64,000 nucleotides of DNA from Nostoc sp. 106C. GTDB lineage: Bacteria > Cyanobacteriota > Cyanobacteriia > Cyanobacteriales > Nostocaceae. Position 1 is the stretch's first letter. Every line of letters starts with the position of its first letter. A program made the translations under genes and the position numbers. The notes beneath the pieces were generated by a model that was given only the letters and a program-made list of their open reading frames with translations, ran no database searches and was not told where the DNA came from. The DNA lies in NCBI RefSeq assembly GCF_002154725.1, contig NZ_MTAW01000013.1:1-64000 (forward strand). Reading direction: 5' to 3'. Of this stretch, positions 54,329 through 62,954 are shown one piece after another.

Positions 54329-56455
54329 TCAAGACATATAGAAAATTCCAGCTTCTGAGCCAGCAGGCAAATATTCTTCTAAGCTGAGACGAAGATAAGC
54401 GGTGCGTTGAGATTGGTGAAGCAGATGAAATGCGCCCATCTCACCGCCATCATCTGCACCTGTGGCAATTTCTGGGGCACAGGTCAGTGCTAGTTGGGCG
54501 TATCCTGGATCGCCATACTGTACAGAGGTGAACAGGGGTTTGATTTGGCGATCGCCATCGCTACCCTCAAGAGGCTGACAGCAGTAACGGCGTGGAGTTT
54601 GGGAATCTTCTGGCAGATAACTGAAGCGGACACTGCCTGTTTGGCGATTTTTCACCGTAACAAGTGCTGTAAATATTACATTAGATGCTAGTGTGAGTTC
54701 GTGGAGTTTAACTTTACCAAAGATTGTAGTTCGCTCTAAAGTGGTGCGTGGGTGAGATTTGCCGTCTGCGGTGTTGGTAGCGATCGCATAATCCAAATCT
54801 GCCTTATTACGCAATTTTTTTGTATCTATAGTTACATCATTTGCGACTTTCCTCAAGCTAGATACATCATTTAAAATGCTGTCTACGATGCTGTCTTGCA
54901 ATGTTAAACTGACAATCTGCTCTGGCAATTGTAAAGCACCGACAATGCTATGAGAGATAAATATTTGCAAACTGGAAATATCCTGTTTTGATTTTTCTAC
55001 CTGCACTCCACCAATCAAAGTACAGTGAATGAAGTTCAGTCTCAGCCCTGTTTGAATGCTGACTTTACCATCAATTAGTATTCCATTGAAGGTCAACGCG
55101 GCATCGGGATTGTCATCTGCAACTTTGACTCCTAACGGAGTTTCACCACAACTGATGATAGGACGCATTCCGTTGGCTGCTTGAATCGTCAAGCGACCAG
55201 CTTTTTTCAGGATGATGATTAGCTCAGTGAATTCATGCACTTGGTTATCAGCGATTTCAATGATTCCAGATGGATGATCTTGAGCTAAATATTCTCGTAA
55301 AGCATCCTGCAACGTTTTTCCATCTTGACTGACAACACAGTACCAAGGAACAGAATCATTCGTTGCTAAAGTTGGCTGGCGGTCATAGGGGCCGCCACCA
55401 ATGTCACCACTGAAACTGTAGCAGTAGCTAACGTTCACAGCTTGGGTTGGTGGTTCTTCGAGAGGGAAAGCTATTCGTCCCAATTTGACATCTACAGCGA
55501 CTTTACCTGATTCGGGACTTTGCCAGTTACTTAAATCCATACTCACCACCTGCATCGGTGAAATATTTGAGATGTTGAAGCTGCGATTGGGGCCGTAATA
55601 TTGGCTGTCTGGTGGTTGTTGGTCTGGTCGTGCGTCTTTGTATTGCTGTTGATATGCTTTTAAATCGGCTGCAAATGCTTGTTGAGCGATCGCACCAGGT
55701 AAGTTAATTGCTTCAGCAAATTGAGTAATTTCGGTTTTGGTTTGGGGTCGATTGAATAAAGTTGTCTGATAGCCAAGGGGGTGAAAGGTATACCCGATAA
55801 TTTTGTTTCCTGCTGAATCTTTCACAGGGTAAGCGGGACTGTTGGTAATTGGATAGCTTTGCAGTCGCCAAACAAACAGACCCAGATTCGAGATGTTGTA
55901 TTTGCCGCGCATCGCAGCGAAGGATTGCTGAGATTTTATCCCATCTGGACTGATGCGACGTACATCAACTAAATGAGCGATCGCATCAAACGGCGAATTT
56001 AACTGTTCTAAGTTTGCTCGGTGACGGATGTCGATGGTACTGCCTTTACCCAGACGGATATGATTGATATTTTGGGTAGCACTGAGTAGCTCAAAAAATT
56101 CTACTACCTTGGCTCTCCAGCCAGTCACATCAAATGTGATATTTTCCAGGATGGCAGGAGTACCTTTGCGGCGACGATAGACAATTGTATTAGCAACGTA
56201 TGACCGTTGACTCCATAACAAACTTTTTTCATCATTTAAACCCTCAATCCCCAATAAGTCAGCGATGTAGGGAACCACCCACTCATCACAGGTTTCGATA
56301 AACCAGTTTTCATATAGCCCATCAATATCGGCCTCAATTGTTCGCAGTTGGTTTTCCATAACTGCAAGTAAAGCCCGCAACGGTTCTCCCTGCGCCAAAT
56401 CTCGTTGGCGATAGATAGCTGGGAGGAGATGATAAAGACGTTCTGACTGATTCAT
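54329..56455 (-). CDS. Phage tail protein I-like baseplate protein
   Basis: A 708-residue protein. The N-terminus is tail protein I-like (MNQSERLYHLLPAIYRQRDL, EPLRALLAVMENQLRTIEAD, WFIETCDEWVVPYIADLLGI). The middle has a beta-helix-like region (RLTIQAANGMRPIISCGETP, ALTFNGILIDGKVSIQTGLR) as in large injection-system versions. It is translationally coupled to the preceding baseplate gene (ATGA overlap). It should link the baseplate wedge to the fibre protein. Confidence 0.85.
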   Translation of the reverse strand: MNQSERLYHLLPAIYRQRDLAQGEPLRALLAVMENQLRTIEADIDGLYENWFIETCDEWVVPYIADLLGIEGLNDEKSLLWSQRSYVANTIVYRRRKGTPAILENITFDVTGWRAKVVEFFELLSATQNINHIRLGKGSTIDIRHRANLEQLNSPFDAIAHLVDVRRISPDGIKSQQSFAAMRGKYNISNLGLFVWRLQSYPITNSPAYPVKDSAGNKIIGYTFHPLGYQTTLFNRPQTKTEITQFAEAINLPGAIAQQAFAADLKAYQQQYKDARPDQQPPDSQYYGPNRSFNISNISPMQVVSMDLSNWQSPESGKVAVDVKLGRIAFPLEEPPTQAVNVSYCYSFSGDIGGGPYDRQPTLATNDSVPWYCVVSQDGKTLQDALREYLAQDHPSGIIEIADNQVHEFTELIIILKKAGRLTIQAANGMRPIISCGETPLGVKVADDNPDAALTFNGILIDGKVSIQTGLRLNFIHCTLIGGVQVEKSKQDISSLQIFISHSIVGALQLPEQIVSLTLQDSIVDSILNDVSSLRKVANDVTIDTKKLRNKADLDYAIATNTADGKSHPRTTLERTTIFGKVKLHELTLASNVIFTALVTVKNRQTGSVRFSYLPEDSQTPRRYCCQPLEGSDGDRQIKPLFTSVQYGDPGYAQLALTCAPEIATGADDGGEMGAFHLLHQSQRTAYLRLSLEEYLPAGSEAGIFYMS

Positions 56456-59199
56456 GAACCTTTGTTGAGTGTTATGCCTTGAGGATTAATTAGTAATAAC
56501 TGAGATGGCAAAGTTAGTTTTTCACTTGTATTCCAAGAGGCTGTTTTTGCTTCTAGAGATGAAGGAATTGATTTGGCTTTATTGTCAGATTTTAAATAAA
56601 GAAAATTCAAATTCACCGCTAATACACCTGCGACATTTTGGATAATTTCAATAACTTCTGAAGCGGCTACTGCTTGTCCAAATTCACGTTTAGCGAAACT
56701 AAATATTTGATTGAGGGTGCTTTCTATAATCTGCTTGACATTGTTTTCCTGGTAACGTGGGTCAATCCATACTGTTGCTTCTATGTTAAAGTACAACGGT
56801 TCGTAGGATTGAATCTCCACAGCTTGTAAGGGATTACTCATATGAGAAACAATTGCTTGTTTCAGGTTAGTAAAAAGTGCAGAATTAGATTCAACTTGTT
56901 GTCCATCATCAGCAGCAATAGTGATGTGTATTAATTTTGTTTGCCCTGTCCAGAGAATGACAGCTTGAGCTTTGCCAATACCCGCAAAACTTTGAGTAAA
57001 GTTTTGAAAGTCTCGTAAAGAAACAATGCGCTCTAGTGTGCGGACGGTGCGGGGAGTGTTATCGCGGATATGCAAAGAGGTTTCGCGATTGCCTGCACCT
57101 GTGGCATCATACAAATTAGTAACATCACGAATTCCTAAGGGTCGATTTTGCAGCAGTATCAAAGAACCTGCTTTGACTTCTCCAACTTGACCAATACCGC
57201 TACGGTAGGTAGCCACGACATTTTCCTGTCCACTGGGTAAGCGAGAACCATGAATCCCATCACCGAAGATAATAATACACTCGCCTCGGTCGTCAATTTG
57301 TACAATGTAGCATTGGCTACGGGCGTCTTGTTCTTCTAGAGATGAAACTTCTTGCCACAGCACATTATTCACATAGACTTGTAAAGTACTTTTGCTACCA
57401 CTGGCTGTAGCTGCTGAGATATAAGTTAAAGGTGGTTTTTTCAGCTTAAATCTTTGGTTAGCTTGTCCGCCATTACCACTACCAAGGACTTCTTTTTCTA
57501 CAGTTTCACCGTGAGTGGCTGGGACAACATTGGCATCAATAGTCACACTAGCAGTATCATAATCATGATGAAGGTCATGGCTTAGGGTAAGAGTTTGAGA
57601 GTCATCCATGCTACCAACAAAAGCAATTTCGGTATTAGTTTTGTCCTTGATGATGACTGTGCGTCCTGGCTCTAGTGAGGGTATTGACTGCGCCAGTTTA
57701 ATTCGTGGATTTTGACGGTTAATTGATGGTAATTCTTGAGGTTTTTTGAATAATGGTAATTGTTCGCTTTGAATAAAAATAGTGGTTTCACGTAAATCAA
57801 ATTCTTTTAAATTATTGCTACTTGTAACCTTTATCCGGGTAACTTTTCCTGCTAATTCAAAATCTGAGCGAAAAACAGTAGAGCTATTTTCAACTTGATA
57901 AAGTTCAGTTTGAAAAGATAATTTATCCTGATTTAACAGCACCCAGCTTCCTGGTAAAACATTTGAATATACGGCATTCAAGTCAATTTTTTGATTCTGA
58001 ATGCTAAATTGACTCCATTCAGATGTTACTGGATTGTAAATAAAACTTTCTATTTCCGGTAGATCAGGAATAAAGCTAGAATCAACCGTAATTATTTTTT
58101 TTTCTTTAGAAACCTTAACTACAGTTTTTGATTGATTAGCAACTGTTATGATATCATCGTTGCTAATAGATGTTTGAAAGAATGCATTATTATTAAATTT
58201 TATAGTTATGCCAGTGCAATTAATAGTTTCACTAACAAGCTGACTAGGGCTATATTTGCGTTTACTTTCTGGGGATAGTTCGCTCCATTTGCGTGCGTTA
58301 TGACCAAAAAGAGAAGCTTGCTGTCGGAAAGCGAATACTTGCAGATTATTAGCGGAACTGTGTGTTGCATTTACTAACACTGCTGGTAGTGTTTGTTTTG
58401 TGTTATTGTTCCAGCGAATCAATGTAAAGTTGTTTTGGGCATCAGTCTCTACAGATTCCAGAGTTAAAAAGAATCTAAATTCACGCTTGAGAGGATTTGC
58501 ATTGGGATCAGATGAAACAGGCAAAGGAGCAGTGTTATCACCCCCTGTATCACTGATAATTAAAATGCGATCGCCGGGCTGAAGTCTAGTATTTGTTCCT
58601 TGTAAACTTAGTGCAGTTGTGTCTTGATCAAATTTTGGCGTGTCAAATTTTGGGGAAATATCTGGCTTGAGGCTATTCCACTCAACTCGTGCTTTCATCT
58701 GTGCAATAGTTTCAAATGTCTGGGGAAGTTCTCCCGGCGCTTTGGGAATACTCTGCACCCTTGTGCCAGCAGGAACTGTAACTTCCTGGGCTGCACCTGG
58801 TGTATCTTCGACGGTAAAAGTTAGGTATGTACTAGCAGCAACCCCAGGATTGAGTTTATAACCAACTGTGCGCGATAATTCTAAAATAGAGCGGTCTTCA
58901 GTGGCTGTTCGCAGATATCCTTCGTTAGCAATTCGCTCTTGGTAAAACGTTAGGACATCTCCAACCACTGCCCAAGCATCAAGGAGTGCGATCGCAGGAT
59001 CGTCAAGATGTTGTGTTGTGAGGCTATGTAGGGGCTGTTGCGGCTTTTGTGCGTCGGGATGGGGAATTTTCTGGGTTGGTAAATCTGCTAATAGACGTTG
59101 AAATAAGGTGGGATGAGTGCCTATGCGGTAAGCCAAGGCACTTAATCCAGGAGGATTGTAGTTAGCAGGTTGCTCTGAACTGAAATCTGAACTATTCAT
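56452..59199 (-). CDS. Baseplate wedge protein 2 (gpJ-like)
   Basis: About 915 residues. The start at 59199 (MNSSDFSSEQPANYNPPGLS) is chosen because it overlaps the stop of the upstream gene by ATGA; the frame to 59214 is less likely. Segments typical of putative baseplate assembly proteins are YRIGTHPTLFQRLLADLPTQ, LTFYQERIANEGYLRTATED, VVATYRSGIGQVGEVKAGSL and RTVRTLERIVSLRDFQNFTQ. The C-terminal gpJ-like region includes YEPLYFNIEATVWIDPRYQE. It pairs with the next upstream wedge protein to build the baseplate. Confidence 0.87.
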   Translation of the reverse strand: MNSSDFSSEQPANYNPPGLSALAYRIGTHPTLFQRLLADLPTQKIPHPDAQKPQQPLHSLTTQHLDDPAIALLDAWAVVGDVLTFYQERIANEGYLRTATEDRSILELSRTVGYKLNPGVAASTYLTFTVEDTPGAAQEVTVPAGTRVQSIPKAPGELPQTFETIAQMKARVEWNSLKPDISPKFDTPKFDQDTTALSLQGTNTRLQPGDRILIISDTGGDNTAPLPVSSDPNANPLKREFRFFLTLESVETDAQNNFTLIRWNNNTKQTLPAVLVNATHSSANNLQVFAFRQQASLFGHNARKWSELSPESKRKYSPSQLVSETINCTGITIKFNNNAFFQTSISNDDIITVANQSKTVVKVSKEKKIITVDSSFIPDLPEIESFIYNPVTSEWSQFSIQNQKIDLNAVYSNVLPGSWVLLNQDKLSFQTELYQVENSSTVFRSDFELAGKVTRIKVTSSNNLKEFDLRETTIFIQSEQLPLFKKPQELPSINRQNPRIKLAQSIPSLEPGRTVIIKDKTNTEIAFVGSMDDSQTLTLSHDLHHDYDTASVTIDANVVPATHGETVEKEVLGSGNGGQANQRFKLKKPPLTYISAATASGSKSTLQVYVNNVLWQEVSSLEEQDARSQCYIVQIDDRGECIIIFGDGIHGSRLPSGQENVVATYRSGIGQVGEVKAGSLILLQNRPLGIRDVTNLYDATGAGNRETSLHIRDNTPRTVRTLERIVSLRDFQNFTQSFAGIGKAQAVILWTGQTKLIHITIAADDGQQVESNSALFTNLKQAIVSHMSNPLQAVEIQSYEPLYFNIEATVWIDPRYQENNVKQIIESTLNQIFSFAKREFGQAVAASEVIEIIQNVAGVLAVNLNFLYLKSDNKAKSIPSSLEAKTASWNTSEKLTLPSQLLLINPQGITLNKGS

Positions 59200-61622
59200 A
59201 AGCCACCCTTGCAATTAAACTCAATTCTGCCGTTTTCTGGCGCATCTAAATTATTGTCGAGACGAGCAATTTCCAGCGGCGCGATCGCAATTTTTCCTGT
59301 CTCGATTTCGTTTCCTTCAGGCGAACCCCAGCGTTGAAACCGTGCAATTGGCATCTCTACTTGCACAACTCCTGGTAACTCCATTGCTGTCTTGACAATT
59401 TGACTTATATAAACTGGTTGACCAAAACTCCAGTTGTCTGGGTGAAAAAAACCACGCTTACCATTGGGCAAGTCTACGTTACTAAAGGTTTCCAATAGCA
59501 GCCGCTTGACGCTGCTGGCAAAGTATCCCGGTGCTACTTGCACTGTCAAGGAAATATCTAAAGGTACAAATTGCGGTGCAGTAATTTCTAAGTCATAGCC
59601 AGCGAGGCGGTAGGTTGCGATAAATTGCCGCAACGTGGCTTTAAAAGTCTCGTCGATGGGTTGATTTTTCCGACCTTTCACCGCAATAAAGACAGTATTC
59701 CAACTACCAGTCCAACGAATAGTAACTGCGGCTGTTTGTACTTGGGGGTGACGTGCCAAAACTTTTTGGTAGTCCGCCGCCGTAATACAGCGTTGCTGTT
59801 GATTCCGAAACACTTCTGGGGCGTACAGCCGCACCTGCTCAATCGATTCGGGTTCTGTACCTCCCTGTGCTGGTAGGGGATTTCGCACTTGTATAATCTT
59901 TTGCCTGATTTCAGAATCGCAGACAATATGTGCGATCGCATCATGTCCGACATTGCCCTGTATACCGTTGCCAACTCGATAATTAGCTACCAATTGATTT
60001 TGGCTAGTTGGTTTTTTGCCCCGCACTCCGTCCCCGAAACGCAAATTAGCAATACCATCACTTTCCATTTCCACCACAAAATCATTAGCAAAGCGATCGC
60101 TACTCAATAAATCACGTCTCGCCCACCAAGTCGCCACTGCTTGATCAGACTTCATCTCTTGGATATCGATCATTGGTGTGGCTGCATCAGGGTTTTGGGT
60201 CAAGGTTTGATTTGCTGACTGTTCTTTTCCCTTCACCACGTCATAAACAACGGCGTGTGTCAAGCCAATGTTTTGCAGTTGCGGGCGATAGCGTCCGGTT
60301 TGGGGTGCGGATGGGAGTGTCTCGGCGGTAATTTTTCTGCCATGTTCAGCCAGCACAATATTACCTTGGGCAATGCTAATGTTTTCTAGAGATTGAGTGT
60401 CTTGATAAATGGCAATGTCTAAGGGGAACGGTAAAGCGTCTTCAGGATGCCACTCAATTTCAGTAATCTGTTGTTCAAAGAGAGTGTCTTGTTGAGGAGT
60501 AACTTTAGTTAAGCGTACCGCGTGGCGATTTTTGGGGTCGGGGGCATTACCTGTTGTTTTACTTTTAATTTCCTCAAAAATCAGTACATCCCCTGCCTTC
60601 AAGTTAGTCAAATTCCCTTGTAATGTGGCACGGGTAGCCCCTAGAGGTAAAGAAAATTCCCTGGCTCCCCAGGTATAAAAATTAATTTCGTTGAGTTCGC
60701 TAAAGAGAGTAAGGGGGTAAATTGTTTCAAATATCTGTGTTTGCTGGAATAATAATTTTTCATACTCAGCCGGAGTAAGAGCTAGTTCTGGGGAAGAGTT
60801 GGTGCTTTTAGTTATTAACTGAGTTCCGGCTGGTAACAATAGTCCTGGTTGGGCAACTTCATCGTTAACTTGCACTTGCACCCAGACACGAGCATTACAG
60901 CCTTCGTGCATGGTGTAGTCAATTAACCTGGTGTGGCGACCAATAGAAATGCGTCGTCTTGCTGTTCCTAGATAAGCTTCTGTAGCTACGGCATCTTGGT
61001 AATAACTGAGGCGATCGCCTGCATAGGCTAAAATTTCTACTAAGGTGATCCCTAAATCGGCTGGGTGGCGTTCTTTCCACTGCGGCATCACGACCGATAA
61101 ACGGTCAAGCATTAACTGACGAAAACTGCTGTAATCTCTAGCTAGGTAATCAATTTCTAAGGTTGAGGGTGGCTCTGGTAAACTGGGGAGCGATCGCAAT
61201 GGATCAAAAGGACTAGGTTTATCGACTTCTAGGGAAAAACTCGCCTGGGAGAAGAATGGATCGAGGTGCGGTACATTGATTAACTCTAGGGTATAAACCG
61301 GGAAGTTTCCTGACGCAGAGGTGTCTTGTTGTCTGTCTTGCACCTGTAGCAGTTGGACTTGCAGAATGTTAGGAGGACTAGGAGTGATTCTCTCTACCTG
61401 TAAGTTAGTTGTGACATTTGCACCTCTGATAATGCGAATATTCGCAGCTGTAATTTGGGATAGAGAATTGTACTTAGTGTCTACCCCAGGTAGAAAATAG
61501 AGCCACAACTGTAGGAGATTAGTTTCTACTTGAATATAATCCAGACCAATTTGTTGAGGATGAGAAATAATCCTATCTCTTCGCAAGTTGCGGGAGAAAT
61601 CATCAAGTTGTATGCCACTCAT
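59196..61622 (-). CDS. Baseplate wedge protein 1 (gpJ-like)
   Basis: An 808-residue putative baseplate assembly protein. Core segments are LEIDYLARDYSSFRQLMLDR, WKERHPADLGITLVEILAYA, GDRLSYYQDAVATEAYLGTA and SIGRHTRLIDYTMHEGCNAR. Then comes FGDGVRGKKPTSQNQLVANY and a gpJ-like tail ending NWSFGQPVYISQIVKTAMEL, PGVVQVEMPIARFQRWGSPE. It overlaps the gp25-like gene by 4 nt. It is the larger N-terminal partner of the wedge in this type of contractile system. Confidence 0.88.
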   Translation of the reverse strand: MSGIQLDDFSRNLRRDRIISHPQQIGLDYIQVETNLLQLWLYFLPGVDTKYNSLSQITAANIRIIRGANVTTNLQVERITPSPPNILQVQLLQVQDRQQDTSASGNFPVYTLELINVPHLDPFFSQASFSLEVDKPSPFDPLRSLPSLPEPPSTLEIDYLARDYSSFRQLMLDRLSVVMPQWKERHPADLGITLVEILAYAGDRLSYYQDAVATEAYLGTARRRISIGRHTRLIDYTMHEGCNARVWVQVQVNDEVAQPGLLLPAGTQLITKSTNSSPELALTPAEYEKLLFQQTQIFETIYPLTLFSELNEINFYTWGAREFSLPLGATRATLQGNLTNLKAGDVLIFEEIKSKTTGNAPDPKNRHAVRLTKVTPQQDTLFEQQITEIEWHPEDALPFPLDIAIYQDTQSLENISIAQGNIVLAEHGRKITAETLPSAPQTGRYRPQLQNIGLTHAVVYDVVKGKEQSANQTLTQNPDAATPMIDIQEMKSDQAVATWWARRDLLSSDRFANDFVVEMESDGIANLRFGDGVRGKKPTSQNQLVANYRVGNGIQGNVGHDAIAHIVCDSEIRQKIIQVRNPLPAQGGTEPESIEQVRLYAPEVFRNQQQRCITAADYQKVLARHPQVQTAAVTIRWTGSWNTVFIAVKGRKNQPIDETFKATLRQFIATYRLAGYDLEITAPQFVPLDISLTVQVAPGYFASSVKRLLLETFSNVDLPNGKRGFFHPDNWSFGQPVYISQIVKTAMELPGVVQVEMPIARFQRWGSPEGNEIETGKIAIAPLEIARLDNNLDAPENGRIEFNCKGGL

Positions 61623-61990
61623 CCTAATGCACTCCGCTCAAATTGGGCTACTTGGCGTTCTTGATTGCGACGAATGGTGTACTGTACAACAACTCGTAAG
61701 GTAGATTCTTCGCTTGTAACTTGTAAAGCTTCCACTTGAATTAAATCACCCAGCCATTGTTGCAATGCTCCCTGCACGAGAAACTGCGTAGCCGCTGCCA
61801 TTTCGTCGCTATTGGGAGCAAACACCAACTGCATTAACCCGCTGCCAAAGGTAGGGCGGTTAACTCGTTCCCCTGGTATGGTAAATAGCAGTTGCTCAAT
61901 CATTTGGCGGATATGGTCGTCGGGAGAGGCGTTAGCAATGCGGCGGCTGCTGTCATCAATGTGGAATGGATAGGCAATTTCTGTATTCAT
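61619..61990 (-). CDS. gp25-like baseplate protein
   Basis: A 123-residue GPW/gp25 family protein, the small baseplate component that nucleates the sheath. It starts NTEIAYPFHIDDSSRRIANA and has DDHIRQMIEQLLFTIPGERV, then NRPTFGSGLMQLVFAPN, the family signature. The C-terminal EALQVTSEESTLRVVVQYTI is a beta hairpin. It is coupled by ATGA to the next gene and is 2 bp from the PAAR-like gene. Confidence 0.93.
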   Translation of the reverse strand: MNTEIAYPFHIDDSSRRIANASPDDHIRQMIEQLLFTIPGERVNRPTFGSGLMQLVFAPNSDEMAAATQFLVQGALQQWLGDLIQVEALQVTSEESTLRVVVQYTIRRNQERQVAQFERSALG

Positions 61991-61992
61991 CG

Positions 61993-62319
61993 CTACATAC
62001 CCTTTACCCGCACTTGGGTGGCTGCAATGGTTAATCCCGTACCTGTAGGTGTGCAGATAGCTTGAGAATCTTGTAAAAGGACGGGCATTCCGTTAGCTTT
62101 GATCCGTGTCGCCGCCACCACCCAGGAAGCAGTCACGCAAGGCTGGGGTGTCCCAGATGGCAGCGTGTTGGGACAACCTGCGATCACATACGTACTTGTC
62201 TGAGTCACAATGGGTTGTCCGCTGACTTTTACCCGTGGATTGACAACAATGGGTTGTGCCGAGCCACTATGTAGACATAAAACCGTCGCACCTTGGTGTA
62301 ATAAAAAACCAGGCATCAC
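61993..62319 (-). CDS. PAAR-like spike-tip protein
   Basis: A 108-residue protein. MPGFLLHQGATVLCLHSGSA, VVNPRVKVSGQPIVTQTSTY, VTASWVVAATRIKANGMPVL and TGTGLTIAATQVRVKGM give repeated short beta turns, as in PAAR-like tip proteins of injection systems. Cys and His residues (Cys15, His17, Cys49, Cys61) may bind a metal at the tip. It starts in the stop region of the spike gene (ATGA). It should cap the gpV spike. Confidence 0.75.
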   Translation of the reverse strand: MMPGFLLHQGATVLCLHSGSAQPIVVNPRVKVSGQPIVTQTSTYVIAGCPNTLPSGTPQPCVTASWVVAATRIKANGMPVLLQDSQAICTPTGTGLTIAATQVRVKGM

Positions 62320-62954
62320 ATCACCTCCAAAGCACCATCGTTGATCGAAACGCTAAAAGGGGAGAGTTTGACGCTGGCACCACCATTACTCAGTTCAATA
62401 TTGCTTGAGGATAGCTTAACTGTTGCTGGTGGGGTGTCTAATTCTACGCCTGATGCCGAAATTTTCACGGTTGCGGGACTGTTGCTCATCTCAATTCCGG
62501 AGGCAGCCAGCTTAATCAGGGCTGGATTGCAATTAATTTCAATTCCTTGGGCATTACATACTAATTTGAGCGGTACTTGTACCACGGGAGGCTCAACCGC
62601 CAAAGTGAATCCACCACCTGGCCCATCGTCGAGGGTCAGGGTAATGCTCTCTGTTTTCCAAACTTTTTTGGTAGCCAAGGCAGGCTGGACAGGAACTTCA
62701 TTCACTCCCCAAAAACAACCACTCCAAATCGGGTAATCTGGATGGCCTGCTTCAAACTCTACCCAAACATTTGCACTAATTGGAGGAATAGCAAAGAAGC
62801 CAACTTTATTCCCTGCATAGGGTACACAAGGCATTGCCCAACTTAGGCGACCATCGCCCAGAATCGAAGGAACGCTGACTTGGATTCTTCCCATCTGTTT
62901 GGGATCTACGTTATTTTCTACCTTTCCCCGATATTTACCGAAAAATCGTCTCAT
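62316..62954 (-). CDS. Baseplate protein V, VgrG-like spike
   Basis: A 212-residue spike protein. The N-terminal OB fold has RRFFGKYRGKVENNVDPKQM, GRIQVSVPSILGDGRLSWAM and PPISANVWVEFEAGHPDYPI, then WSGCFWG. The C-terminal part has four repeats of about 17 residues (PALIKLAASGIEMSNS, PATVKISASGVELDTP, PATVKLSSSNIELSNG, GASVKLSPFSVSIND) that should form a triangular beta-helix needle. It is coupled to the gpD gene by ATGA. This is the split form of VgrG, with gpD encoded separately. Confidence 0.9.
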   Translation of the reverse strand: MRRFFGKYRGKVENNVDPKQMGRIQVSVPSILGDGRLSWAMPCVPYAGNKVGFFAIPPISANVWVEFEAGHPDYPIWSGCFWGVNEVPVQPALATKKVWKTESITLTLDDGPGGGFTLAVEPPVVQVPLKLVCNAQGIEINCNPALIKLAASGIEMSNSPATVKISASGVELDTPPATVKLSSSNIELSNGGASVKLSPFSVSINDGALEVM

